This document shows, one piece after another, positions 22,419 through 33,501 of a stretch of 64,000 bases of DNA; the stretch's first letter is position 1, and the number at the start of each line of letters is the position of its first letter. Source of the DNA: Saxidomus purpurata (lineage: Eukaryota; Mollusca; Bivalvia; Venerida; Veneridae); NCBI GenBank assembly GCA_022818135.1, contig JAFMSR010000003.1, positions 30,453,962 through 30,517,961 of the forward strand. The letters are read 5' to 3'. The position numbers were made by a program, and so were the translations under genes. The notes under the pieces were generated by a model. That model searched no databases and was not told the origin of the DNA. It was given only the letters and a program-made list of their open reading frames with translations.

Positions 22419-23130
22419 TTTTGTCTCCCCCATAGAATATGGAGGAGATACATTGTTTTTGTCATGGATGTCTGTCTGTCTGTCCGTCTTTCTGTCCGGC
22501 AAAGTCATATCCACTCCATATCTCCTAAACCTCTCCAAGGATTTTCATGAAACTTGGGTCAGATGTTCACCTTAACTACCAAATGTACAGAACCCGTACA
22601 CTAACCAAGCTGGCACAAGGTCAAGGTCACAGCTCAAGGTCAAAGGTTCCAGCCTTGCATTTCGTGTTCGCTCCGTATCTCCTAAACCCCTCGACGGATT
22701 TTCATGAAACTTTGGTCAGATGTTGACCTCAACTACACGATGTGCAGAACCAACCACGCCAGCTCAAGGTCAAGGTCACAATTAGAGATCAAAGGTCATA
22801 TGACTATATTTCGTGTCCGCTCCATATCTCTTGAACCCTTGAAGGATTTTAGAATAACTCACCACAAATGTTGACATGATGTGCAGAGCTCATGTTACAA
22901 CCACCTTCGTTCAAGGTCAAGGTCACTGTTACTAAGAATAGAAAATGGTTTCTGCTCAATAACTCGAGTTAGGAGTGACCAATTACAATGAAACTTGGTG
23001 TGTAGGTAGCTTGCATGGAGAAGAAGCTTGGGATTGCATTGCAGGTCACTAGGGTCAAGGTCAATGTCACTGTTTCTAAAAATAGATTTTAAAAAATTCC
23101 ACCATGAGGGGGGTCAAGGTCACTGTTACT
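22419..23130 (+). mobile_element. HI-family element (TCTCCCCCAT 5' hairpin)
   Basis: The 5' hairpin pairs TGTCTCCCCCATAG with TATGGAGGAGATACA, followed by GTCTGTCTGTCTGTCCGTC. Monomers have CCATATCTCCTAAACC, GGATTTTCATGAAACTT and TCAAGGTCAAAGG. The stretch around 22827-22880 is the uninterrupted counterpart of the site hit by HB at 5447. Confidence 0.6.
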
Positions 23131-23140
23131 ATAAATAGAT

Positions 23141-23392
23141 TTTTATACCCCCAAAACGAAATTTAGGGGGGTATATAGGAGTCACCCGGTGGTTGGTCGG
23201 TCGGTCGGTCGGTCGGTCAGGTGGGGGGTCGGTCGGGCGGTCTGTTGCATTTTCCTTGTCCAGAGCATAACTTGAAAACTACTAGTTGGAATTCAATACA
23301 ACTTCATACAATGGTCAAGCACATTGAGAGGAAGTGCAGTGCACAAGAACTATAACTCCACCTTGACTAATTACAGAGTTATTGCCCTTTGT
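23141..23392 (+). mobile_element. HB-family element, left part, split by a 7.6-kb composite
   Basis: It has the 5' hairpin TATACCCCCAAAACG / TTAGGGGGGTATATAGG, long GGTCGGTCGG tracts and one monomer, ending in CCCTTTGT. Its continuation (TACTTTTCC...) is at 30953. Confidence 0.75.
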
Positions 23393-23449
23393 TATACGCC
23401 CGAAGGGCCGTATTATGTTATCGCCTCAGTGTCCGTCTGGCCGTCTGTC

Positions 23450-24520
23450 CGTCTGTCCATTAGCAATTTCCCTTCCGCTCTCTAACTGTTGAACCCCTTA
23501 AAGGATTTCGAAGAAACCTGACACAAATGTTAACCAGACTGAGACGACGTGCAGAAGCAATGTTCCGGATGGCTGGATTCAAGGTCAAGGTCATACTTAG
23601 CGGTCAAAGGTCATATGATTTTGTTTCCCTTCCGCTCTGTAACTCTTGAACCCCTTGAAGGATTTCCAAGAAACCTGACACAAATGTTAACCAGACTGAG
23701 ACGACGTGCAGAAGCAATGTTCGGATGGCTGGATTCAAGGTCAAGGTCATACTTAGCGGTCAAAGGTCATATGATTTTGTTTCCCTTCCGCTCTGTAACT
23801 CTTGAACCCCTTGAAGGATTTCGAAGAAACCTGACACAAATGTTAACCAGACTGAGACGACGTGCAGAAGCAATGTTCCGGATGGCTGGATTCAAGGTCA
23901 AGGTCATACTTAGCGGTCAAAGGTCATATGATTTTGTTTCCCTTCTGCTCTGTAACTCTTGAACCCCTTGAAGGATTTCAAGAAAGCTGACACAAATGTT
24001 AACCAGACTGAGACGACGTGCAGAAGCAATGTTCCGGACATCTGTCCGTCGTCCGTCCGTCCGTCTGTCCGTTAGCAATTTCCCTTCCGCTCTGTAACTC
24101 TTGAACCCCTTGAAGGATTTCAAACCTGACACAAATGTTAACCAGACTGAGACGAAGTGCAGAAGCGATGTTCCGGATAGCTGGATTCAAGGTCAAGGTC
24201 ATACTTAGGGGTCAAAGGTCATACGATTTTGTTTCCCTTCCGCTCTGTAACTCTTGAACCCTTGAAGGATTTCGAAGAAACCTGACACAAATGTTAACCA
24301 GACTGAGACGACGTGCAGAAGCAATGTTCCAGATGGCTGGATTCAAGGTCAAGGTCACACTTAGGGTTGATTTTGTTTCCCTTCCGCTCTGTAACTCTTG
24401 AACCCCGTGAAGGATTTCGAAGAAACCTGACACAATTGTTTACCACATTGAGATGATGTGCAGAAGCCATGTTCCGGATGGCTCACTTCAAGGTCAAGGT
24501 CACACTTAGGGTTCAAGTGT
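23450..24520 (+). repeat. HD 157-bp monomer array, first copy
   Basis: Six to seven monomers with TTTCCCTTCCGCTCTGTAAC, GGATTTCGAAGAAACCTGAC, CCAGACTGAGACGACGTG and TTCAAGGTCAAGGTCATAC. The open frames of about 85-137 codons here repeat the monomer and are not genes. An extra GTCCGTCGTCCGTCCGTC insertion sits at 24043. Confidence 0.8.
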
Positions 24521-24666
24521 CATATAACTGTGTGGATATTGCTCTGCATTTGCTCTTGATTACAGTGCTCTTGTTTTTATTTGGGAGATTATTCTTTGTT
24601 TGCTTAATTTTTTTATTGAATTACTTCCCTTTTATGTTACTATCAATAGCATATTTTGTAACTTTT

Positions 24667-25735
24667 TATACGCCCGAGGGGACGTATTATGTTATCGCCA
24701 CGGTGTCCGTCTGTCCGTTAGCAATTTCCCTTCCGCTCTCTAACTGTTGAACCCCTTAAAGGATTTCAAAGAAACCTGACACAAATGTTAACCAGACTGA
24801 GACGACGTGCAGAAGCAATGTTCCGGATGGCTGGATTCAAGGTCAAGGTCATACTTAGCGGTCAAAGGTCATATGATTTTGTTTCCCTTCCGCTCTGTAA
24901 CTCTTGAACCCCTTGAAGGATTTCGAAGAAACCTGACACAAATGTTAACCAGACTGAGACGACGTGCAGAAGCAATGTTCCGGATGGCTGGATTCAAGGT
25001 CAAGGTCATACTTAGCGGTCAAAGCTCATACGATTTTGTTTCCCTTCCGCTCTGTAACTCTTGAACCCCTTGAAGGATTTCGAAGAAACCTGACACAAAT
25101 GTTAACCAGACTGAGACGACGTGCAGAAGCAATGTTCCGGATGGCTGGATTCAAGGTCAAGGTCATACTTAGCGGTCAAAGGTCATACGATTTTGTTTCC
25201 CTTCCGCTCTGTAACTCTTGAACCCCTTGAAGGATTTCGAAGAAACCTGACACAAATGTTAACCAGACTGAGACGACGTGCAGAAGCAATGTTCCAGATG
25301 GCTGGATTCAAGGTCAAGGTCATACTTAGGGGTCAAAGGTCATATGATTTTGTTTCCCTTCTGCTCTGTAACTCTTGAACCCCTTGAAGGATTTCGAAGA
25401 AACCTGACACAAATGTTAACCAGACTGAGACGACGTGCAGAAGCAATGTTCCGGATGGCTGGATTCAAGGTCAAGGTCACACTTAGGGTTGATTTTGTTT
25501 CCCTTCTGCTCTGTAACTCTTGAACCCCTTGAAGGATTTCGAAGAAACCTGACACAATTGTTAACCACATTGAGACGATGTGCAGAAGCCATGTTCCGGA
25601 TGGCTCACTTCAAGGTCAAGGTCACACGTAGGGTTCAAGCGTCATATAACTGTGTGGATATTGCTCTGCATTTGCTCTTGATTACAGTGCTCTTGTTTTT
25701 ATTTGGGAGATTCTATTTTGTTTGCTTAATTTTTT
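24667..25735 (+). repeat. HD second start and 157-bp monomer array
   Basis: A second 5' hairpin (TATACGCCCGAGGGGACGTATTA) is followed by GTCCGTCTGTCCG and five near-identical 157-bp monomers at 24807, 24964, 25121, 25278 and 25435. It shares its 3' flank (GATTACAGTGCTCTTGTTT, TATTTGGGAGATT) with the first array, so a local duplication of array plus flank is likely. Confidence 0.75.
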
Positions 25736-25737
25736 AT

Positions 25738-26746
25738 TAGCTCACCTGAGCTGGCTCAGGGTGAGCTATTAGGATCGATGAATGTCCGTCGTCCGTCGGA
25801 CGTCGTCCGTCGTCCGTCCACATTTAGTTCGTTAACACTCTAGTGGTCACATTTTTTCCTCAGTTGTCACGAAACTTGGTCAGGATGTTTGTCCCAGTAA
25901 TTACTCGGACGAGTTCGAATATGGGTCATCTGGGGTCAAAAACTAGGTCACAGAGCCCAAAAATAGAAAAATCTTGTTAAGGCTCTAGAGGCTACTGTTT
26001 CAGTCCAAATATCCTGGCAATTTGTCAGAAAGGTTGTTTCTATGATTTCTAGCTCAAGTTTTAATATGGGTCACCTGGGATCAAAAACTAGGTCACACAG
26101 CCCAAATATGGAAAAACCTTGTTAACACTCTAGAGGTAACATTTTCAGCCCAAATATCCTGGAAATTTGTCAGAAAGGTTGTTAAGTTGATTTCTAGCCC
26201 AAGTTCGAATATGGGTCGTCTGGGGTCAAAAACTAGGTCACAGCCCAAATATGGAAAAACCTTGTTAACACTCTAGATGTTACATTTTCAGCCCAGATAT
26301 CCTTGAAATTTGTCAGAAAGTGCAGATCATGATCAGACAGCAAAATAATGAAAGTGCAGATCATGATCAGACAGCTAAATTCTGAAAGTGCAGATCATGA
26401 TCAGACAGCTAAATAATGCATAGCAAACAGTGCAGATCATGATCAGACAGCAAAAAATAAAAAGCTGACAGTGCAGATCATGACCAGCCAACATACAATG
26501 AATAGCTTACAGTGCAGATCATGATCAGACAGCAAAAAAATGAATAGCCAACAGTGCAGATCATGATCAGACAGCAAAATAATGAGGCCTAGAGCTTAGA
26601 TATTCAGCATGTGGCAATAATTGACTCTCTACCAAGATTGTTCAAATCCTGACCTCAGGGTCAAAATTCTTTCTGCTATTAATAACCTTTTTATTTTTGC
26701 CAATGGTAGACAGGTGAGCGATACAGGGCCATCATGGCCCTCTTGT
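25738..26746 (+). mobile_element. HA-family element with minisatellite, exact boundaries
   Basis: The 5' hairpin AGCTCACCTGAGC...GCTCAGGGTGAGCTA is followed by GTCCGTCGTCCGTCGGACG. The body has monomers with GGGTCACCTGGGRTCAAAAA, then a 38-bp minisatellite. The 3' end is CAGGTGAGCGATA, AGGGCCAT-C-ATGGCCCT, CTCTTG. Removing it gives TTTTTATTGAATTAC, which is the sequence at the homologous empty site near 24615. Confidence 0.75.
26319..26584. repeat. Minisatellite with GATCATGATC palindrome, copy 1
   Basis: Seven units of about 30-40 bp, each with AGTGCAGATCATGATCAGAC and spacers such as AGCAAAATAATGAA. The core holds the perfect 10-bp palindrome GATCATGATC; one unit has GACCAG instead. Confidence 0.85.
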
Positions 26747-27374
26747 TGAATTACTTCCCTTTTATGTTACTATCAATAGCATATTTTGTAACTTTTTTAT
26801 TAGCTCACCTGAGCTGGCTCAGGGTGAGCTATTAGGATCGATGAATGTCCGTCGTCCGTCGGACGTCGTCCGTCCACATTTAGTTCGTTAACGCTCTAGT
26901 GGTCACATTTTTCCTCAATTGTCACGAAACTTGGTCAGGATGTTTGTCCCAGTAATTACTCGGACGAGTTCGAATATGGGTCATCTGGGGTCAAAAACTA
27001 GGTCACAGAGCCCAAAAATAGAAAAATCTTGTTAAGGCTCTAGAGGCTACTGTTTCAGTCCAAATATCCTGGCAATTTGTCAGAAAGGTTGTTTCTATGA
27101 TTTCTAGCTCAAGTTTTAATATGGGTCACCTGGGGTCAAAAACAAGGTCACACAGCCCAAATATGGAAAAACCTTGTTAACACTCTAGAGGTAACATTTT
27201 CAGCCCAAATATCCTGGAAATTTGTCAGAAAGGTTGTTAAGTTGATTTCTAGCCCAAGTTCGAATATGGGTCATCTGGGGTCAAAAACTAGGTCACAGCC
27301 CAATTATGGAAAAACCTTGTTAACACTCTAAATGTTACATTTTAAGCCCAGATATCCTTGAAATTTGTCAGAAA

Positions 27375-27642
27375 GTGCAGATCATGATCAGACAGCAAAA
27401 TAATGAAAGTGCAGATCATGATCAGACAGCTAAATTCTGAAAGTGCAGATCATGATCAGACAGCTAAATCATGCATAGCAAACAGTGCAGATCATGATCA
27501 GACAGCAAAAAATAAAAAGCTGACAGTGCAGATCATGACCAGCCAACATACAATGAATAGCTTACAGTGCAGATCATGATCAGACAGCAAAAAAAATGAA
27601 TAGCCAACAGTGCAGATCATGATCAGATACCAAAATAATGAG
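27375..27642. repeat. Minisatellite with GATCATGATC palindrome, copy 2
   Basis: Same unit order as the copy at 26319, with single-base differences. It lies at the same place inside its HA element. Confidence 0.85.
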
Positions 27643-27835
27643 GCCTAGAGCTTAGATATTCAGCATGTGGCAATAATTGACTCCCTACCAAGATTGTTCA
27701 AATCCTGACCTCAGGGTCAAAATTAACCCTGCCTGGGGGGGGTCTTTTGATTTTACATAGGCTTATTAAGAGGATATCATGAGCCAAAGGTAAAAATTGA
27801 TCCTTTCTGCTATTAATAACCTTTTTATGCCCCCG

Positions 27836-28913
27836 AAGGGTGGCATATTAAAATCGCACCGTCTGACCGTCTGTCCGTCCGTCCGTCCGTCCGTCTGTCC
27901 GTCCGTCCGTGCGTCCCCACTTACAAATTCGTGTCCGGACTGTAACTTTGTCATGCATTGAAGGATTTTAAAATAACTTGGCACACATGTCTAGCACATC
28001 AAGACGACGTGTCGCGTGCAAGACCCACATCCCTACCTCAAAGGTGAAGGTCACACTTGGAGTATGAAGGTTATGGAATCCTCTATATATGCACACATTC
28101 GTGTCCGGACTGTAACTTTGTCATGCATTGAAGGATTTTAAAATAACTAGGCACACATGTCTAGCACATCAAGACGACGTGTCGCGTGCAAGACCCACAT
28201 CCCTAGCTCAAAGGTCAAGGTCATACTTAGAGTTTGAAGGTAATGGATTCCTCTATATATATGCATATATGCACACATTCGTGTCCGGACTGTAACTTTG
28301 TCATGCATTGAAGGATTTTAAAATAACTTGGCACAAATGTCTAGCACATCAAGACGACGTGTCGCGTGCAAGACCCAGGTCCCTAGCTCAAAGGTCAAGG
28401 TCACACTTAGAGTTTGAAGGTAATGGATTCCTCTATATATGCATATATGCACACATTCGTGTCCGGACTGTAACTTTGTCATGCCTTGAAGGATTTTAAA
28501 ATAGTATGGCACAAATGTCTAGCACATCAAGACGACGTGTCGCGTGCAAGACCCACATCCCTACCACAAAGGTCAAGGTCACACTTAGAGTTTATAGGTA
28601 ATGGAATCCTGTATATATGCATACATTTGTGTCCGGACTATAACTTTATTATGCTTTGAAGGATTTTAAAATAACTTGGCACAAATGTCTAGCACATCAA
28701 GCGGATGTGTCGCGTGCAAGACCCAAGTCCCTACCTCAAAGGTCAAGGTCACACTTAGTGTTTAAAGTAATGGAAAACTGTATGCATGATTACTCTGTCA
28801 TGCATGGAAGGATTTTAAAATTACATAGCACATTTATTGAGCACATGGAGAGGACACAGACTGTGAGGCACCTCTTTCGGGGGCATTCGTCACTTGTGAG
28901 GGACAGCTCTTGT
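27836..28913 (+). mobile_element. HC-family element nested in HA with exact boundaries
   Basis: The 5' hairpin is TATGCCCCCGAAG / GGGTGGCATA, with a long GTCCGTCCGTC tract. Five monomers of about 170-180 bp carry AAAGGTCAAGGTCACAC. The 3' end has TTTCGGGGGCATT (inverse of the 5' end), the hairpin GTCAC-TTGTGA-GGGAC and AGCTCTTG. Removing it restores AACCTTTTTATTTTTGCC, the uninterrupted HA sequence at about 26687. Insertion was T^T without duplication. Confidence 0.8.
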
Positions 28914-29735
28914 TATTTTTGCCAATGGTAGACAGGTGAGCGATACAGGGCCATCATGGCCCTCTTGTTATTGGCAGTACGGAAAAACCGAGACCACTTT
29001 TCTGTGGTACAACATGAATGGTACCTCCAATTTTTTGGTGTTTTTTGACATTTTTGTACCAGGTTAGGATTTTCTAGTTGGGGACTTAGATTTTTAGCTC
29101 ACCTGAGCTGGCTCAGCGTGAGCTATTAGGATCGATGATTGTCCGTCGTCCGTCGGACGTCGTCCGTCCACATTTAGTTCGTTAACACTCTAGTGGTCAC
29201 ATTTTTTCCTCAATTGTCACGAAACTTGGTCAGGATGTTTGTCCCAGTAATTACTCGGACAAGTTCGAATATGGGTCATCTCGGATGAAAAACTAGGTCA
29301 GATGACCCAAAAATAGAAAAATCTTGTTAAGGCTCTAGAGGCTATTGTTTCAGTCCAAATATCCTGGCAATTTGTCAGAAAGGTTGTTTGGTTTATTTCT
29401 AGCTCAAGTTTTAATATGGGTCACCTGGGGTCAAAAACTAGGTCACACAGCCCAAATATGGAAAAACCTTGTTAACACTCTAGAGGTAACATTTTCAGCC
29501 CAAATATCCTGGAAATTTGTCAGAAAGGTTGTTAAGATGTTTTCTAGCTCAAGTTCGAATATGGGTCATCTGGGGTCAAAAACTAGGTCACAGAGCCCAA
29601 ATATGGAAAAACCTTGTTTACACTCTAAATGTTACATTTTCAGCCATTGAAATTTGTCAGAAAGGTTGTTTTGATGGTTTCTAGTTTTAATAATGTGTTG
29701 TTTATTGAACACCTCATTTGCTAATTTTATTGCAG

Positions 29736-29805
29736 TATTTTAACACCAAAAGATTGATAAATGACATTTGTCTTGTAATCAGTACACATCTTGGATCTCT
29801 CTATG
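29736..29805 (+). other. Candidate exon C, probably not part of the main transcript
   Basis: A 70-nt open segment (reads YFNTKRLINDICLVISTHLG) lies between AATTTTATTGCAG and ATG|GTAAGG, so its splice sites look good. It enters at phase 0, as exon B requires, but leaves at phase 1. Joining it to exon D at 33441 gives an immediate TGA. It fits only if exon D starts at 33367. It also lies in the middle of an HA element. It may be a poison exon, a captured sequence or chance. Confidence 0.3.
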
Positions 29806-30269
29806 GTAAGGCCAGAGTTTTTATATCTATTGGTTTATGCGACTGCTTGTCCTATTTTTTGAAAAGGTAGAATAACAATGACATTATGAACTGACATTTT
29901 AGTTTTATTATTTCCGCTGTTCCGACTCCATAGACTAGTTAATGAAGTGTATATAATTGAAAGTAATTATTTTAAAGTGTTTATTTTGTTCGAAAATGAC
30001 AATTATTGACAGGTGCAGTAGACTGATGTTCAATATGTGCTCTGTTCAATACAGTAGGAAAAGTCCTTCATACTCAATATTTAAGAAAACTTCCCATAAA
30101 CCAAGCAATATAAAAACTCTGGCCTAAAATTGGCACTTATATAAAGTTTTAAATAGCGATGATGCAATACATGTTCTTGACCCCTAGTTGAACTTCCATG
30201 TTAAAGATTTTGGTTGTAATTTTTACATTCACATCACAAGAAAGTTCATATATAAAATTAAATCAATAT

Positions 30270-30600
30270 TTGCAAATAATGAATAGCTTACAGTGCAGAT
30301 CATGATCAGACAACAAAATAATGAATTGCTTACAGTGCAGATCATGATCAGACAGCAAAATAATGAATAGCTTGCAATGCAGATCATGATCAGACAGCAA
30401 AATAATGAAAGTGCAGATCATGATCAGACAGCTAAATAATGAAAGTGCAGATCATGATCAGACAGCTAAATAATGCATAGCAAACAGTGCAGATCATGAT
30501 CAGACAGCAAAAAATAAAAAGCTGACAGTGCAGATCATGACCAGCCAACATACAATGAATAGCTTACAGTGCAGATCATGATCAGACAGCAAAATAATGA
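30270..30600. repeat. Minisatellite with GATCATGATC palindrome, copy 3
   Basis: Eight to nine units of the TGCAGATCATGATCAGACAG type, longer than in the neighbouring HA copies, with GAATAGCTTACA spacers. Confidence 0.85.
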
Positions 30601-30952
30601 GGCCTAGAGCTTAGATATTCAGCAATAATTGACTCTCTACCAAGATTGTTCAAATCATGACCTCAGGGTCAAAATTAACCCTGTCTGGGGGGGTCTTTTG
30701 ATTTTACATAAGCTTATTAAGAGGATATCATGAGCCAAAGGTAAAAATTGATCCTTTCTGCTATTAATAACCTTTTATTTTTGCCAATGGTAGACAGGTG
30801 AGCGATACAGGGCCATCATGTCCCTCTTGTTTTATATAACTTCAATTTTTTATTCTTGTTCCTGTTTGTTGGGCTTCAACAGCCTAAATTTTGCTCCCAT
30901 TCTCTGATACAACACTTCGGGCGTATATTGCTGCGCTTTGCAGTGCTCTTGT

Positions 30953-31935
30953 TACTTTTCCTTGTCCGGAGCATAACTTGAAAACTACTGGTTGGAATTC
31001 AATACAACTTCATACAATGGTCAAGCACATTGAGAGGAAGTGCAGTGAACAAGAACCATAACTCCATCTTGACTTATTACAGAGTTATTGCCCTTTGTTA
31101 CTTTTCCTTGTCCGGAGCATAACTTCAAAACTATTAGTTGGAATTCAATACAATTTCATACAATGATCAAGCACAATCAGAGGAAGTGCAGTGTACAAGA
31201 ACCATAACTCTATCTTGACTCATTACAGAGTTATAGCCCTTTGTTACTTTTCTTTGTCTGAAGCATAACTTGAAAAATACTGGTTAGAATTCAATACAAC
31301 CTCATACAATGATCAAGCACAATGAGAGGAAGTGCAGTGCAAAAGAACCATAACTCTGTCTTGACTCATTACAGAGTAATTGCCCTTTGTTACTTTTCCT
31401 TGTCCAAAGCATTACTTGAAAACTACTTGTTGGAATTCAATCCAACCTCATACAATGGTCAAGTACATTGAGAGGAAGTGCAGTGCACATGAACCATTAC
31501 TCTATCTTGACTTATTACAGAGTTATTGCCCTTTGTTATTTTTCTTTGTCCAAATCATAATTCGAAAACTACTAGTTGGAATTCAATACAACGTCATACA
31601 ATGGTCAAGTACAATGAGAGGAAGTGCAGTACACAGGAACCATAACTCCATCTTGACTAATAACAGAGTTATTGCCCATTTTTACTTTTCCTTGTCCGGA
31701 GCATTTTTCGAAAACTACTAGTTGGAATTCAATACGACTTCATACAATAGTCAAGCACATTAAGAGGAAGTGCATTGTACAAGAACCATTACTCTATCTT
31801 GACAAATTACAGAGTTATTGCTAAAAACAATATCTCTTTTTAGTTTGTTTGCAAGGTATTCTGTTACTAGGAACTTCCTCAGTTTATAAAGCAATCTTTT
31901 GGGGGTATTAATCACATTTAGTGATAGCTCTAGTT
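30953..31935 (+). mobile_element. HB-family element, right part
   Basis: It resumes at TACTTTTCC and has six to seven 146-bp monomers. It ends GGGGGTATTAATCAC-ATTTA-GTGAT-AGCTCTAG before a T-run. It pairs with the HB start at 23141. Confidence 0.75.
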
Positions 31936-32338
31936 TTTTTAGTTTTTAAAATGTTTGAAGCAAAAAAAGTGTTTTTTGGAAGATGGGTCAAGGCTACTGT
32001 AACTATAAATAGATTATTTTTTTTAGTTTTTACATTGTTTTTAGCAAAACTAGCAAAAAAAAATATCCTTTTAAAAATATTTTAAATGAATTTTTTTTGC
32101 TTTTAAATTGTGTGAAGCAATACACGTGGAAATATATTATCTTAAAGCTATTACATATATCTTAAAACCTACTTCCCAAACCAGTTCTGACCTTGGCAGT
32201 GTTAGCTTTCCCTTTCTGGCTATAAGCTGATAAACTTTTGGTCAGATCTTAAACAATGCTTCTTAGGTGACCTACCACGGTCAAATGATTTTTGTTCATC
32301 CAAAACATTGCACTACCAGATGGCTTGGATCATTTTTT
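31936..32338. other. T-rich intron sequence
   Basis: Poly-T and TTTGAAGCAAAAA-type stretches related to HI/HJ tails (TACTGTAACTATAAATAGATT). No gene. Confidence 0.4.
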
Positions 32339-32339
32339 G

Positions 32340-32696
32340 TGTCGCCCTTCCGGAGAAAAGGCGATACATAGGGATCGCTTTGTCCGTCCGTCACACAAAC
32401 TTAACGTTGGCTATAACTTTGCCATTTCTTAAGATTTCTTCAGCAAACTTTAAAATTGTATTGCTTATGACAAAAGGTTCATGATGCCATTTTGTAGGTC
32501 AAGGTCATATTTGACAGAGTTATGCCCATTTTTCTACATAGATTTTGTCACGAAAACTTAATGTTGGCTGTAACTTTGCCATTTCTTAAGATTTTTTCAT
32601 CAAACTTTTTGTACTTAGATTTAGTCACAAAATTATTGGTTATTCTGACAAAGCGTAAGAGGGCGACACAAGTGTTCTACTGAACACCCATCTAGT
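32340..32696 (+). mobile_element. HG-family element (GTCGCCCT type), complete
   Basis: Short, about 357 bp. The 5' end TGTCGCCCTTCCGGAG pairs with AAAGGCGATACA and is followed by GTCCGTCCGTC. Two monomers have GGCTATAACTTTGCCATTTC. The 3' end has AAGAGGGCGACACA (inverse of the 5' end), the hairpin GTGTTC-TACT-GAACAC and CCATCTAG before TT. It is the smallest full example of the shared end structure. Confidence 0.75.
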
Positions 32697-33440
32697 TTCT
32701 GTTTTCCTATATAAAAACCTTCATAATTTAAACATAACTTCACACAAATGTTCCTTGGCTGACCAAAGTATGTCAAATTAATTTGTTTTTATCAAAAAGG
32801 CTTTGCTTGTTTGGAGAAACACGTATGTCTTGATGAGAAAATTTCATCTCTAGCAGGTTTGTTTAAGAGATGTTCATTTTCCATAAATCACAACAGTTAC
32901 TATCAGAATGGACATGAATGGGTATACTGTCATTTTAATGACACAAAAATTGGCCTTGCTTACTAAATGAAAATGGAAATGAAAACTATGACAAAGGGTT
33001 TGAGGTGGCATTCAAGTGCAAGTCAGGTAAGAGGTATAGGGACATAATGACCCTTTAAGCTATATAACCCTGCTGCAAACTCGAGCTTTGCTATCATGAT
33101 GACCATTTGTATGTTGTCTTATTGTTGGCCGGCAAGCAAAGTTTTGTAACGTTTGAACATGGCTGCATATTGGGACCTCAAGTGTGTAAAGTGAGAAACA
33201 TTTAAAGGAAGTGAAAAGATGTAACTTTAAACTCTGAAATATAGCTTGTTTGCTATGTCTCATCAGTTATATATAACTTCAGGGTATCTTGATGATGAAA
33301 AAAGAAACAAACATTTGGATGGGATAATTCCATTAAACTGATCAGTTTTGAATTTTGTTATCCTAGCAATACAAGGCAAAAATCTGGAAGCAGTTAAGAT
33401 AGGGTTAAATATACTAGTATCCATTTTTGACTTCTTTCAG
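32697..33440. other. Intron, unassigned
   Basis: No repeat family recognised. It ends in CCATTTTTGACTTCTTTCAG, the strong acceptor of exon D. A weaker upstream acceptor, TTTTGTTATCCTAG, ends at 33366. Confidence 0.4.
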
Positions 33441-33492
33441 AATGACCAACTACATGATAACCAGTATCAGTTTGCCCATCAGTCATCCTCAG
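33441..33492 (+). CDS. IAP exon D: linker between BIR1 and BIR2
   Basis: A 52-nt exon, phase 0 to phase 1, donor TCAG|GTAAGC. It reads NDQLHDNQYQFAHQSSS, a polar Gln-rich linker. Joined directly to exon B the frame stays open and continues into exon E. If the acceptor at 33366 is used instead, the exon becomes 126 nt, phase 1 to phase 1, compatible with inclusion of candidate exon C. The stronger acceptor and the simpler splice favour the short form. Confidence 0.65.
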
Positions 33493-33501
33493 GTAAGCTT
33501 A

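Larger units (their letters stand above)
26797..28969 (+). mobile_element. HA-family element with minisatellite, interrupted by HC
   Basis: Near-identical to the HA copy at 25738, including its microsatellite and minisatellite (27375-27642). An HC element splits it at 27836-28913. It ends AGGGCCATCATGGCCCT, CTCTTG at about 28968. Similarity and shared flank (GTTACTATCAATAGCATATT) suggest recent local duplication. Confidence 0.75.
29095..30832 (+). mobile_element. HA-family element containing 580 bp of foreign sequence
   Basis: The 5' half (29095-29690) and the minisatellite plus 3' half (30270-30832) match the two HA copies upstream. The middle does not: 29691-30270 is single-copy-looking apart from a segment shared with 35197-35430. 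The 3' end is slightly worn (AGGGCCATCATGTCCCT, CTCTTG). Confidence 0.6.
23393..30952 (+). mobile_element. HD-family composite (ATACGCCC type) nested in HB
   Basis: The 5' end TATACGCCCGAAGGGCCGTA is a hairpin. The far 3' end carries CTTCGGGCGTATA (its inverse), a CTGC-GCTTT-GCAG hairpin and TGCTCTTG. Deleting 23393-30952 restores CCCTTTGTTACTTTTCC of HB exactly. Inside are 157-bp monomers, a second HD start at 24667 and three HA elements, one holding an HC element. The alternative is several independent elements whose outer ends happen to fit. Confidence 0.6.

Noticed and set aside
23549..25740. Repeated open frames of 81-137 codons with near-identical proteins
   Set aside because: They recur every 157 bp because they read the HD monomer; no start context, splice logic or family resemblance.
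26319..26584. Regularly spaced short repeats resembling a CRISPR array
   Set aside because: Spacers are short, AT-rich and repetitive, the array is inside a eukaryotic transposable element, and copies recur elsewhere; it is a minisatellite.
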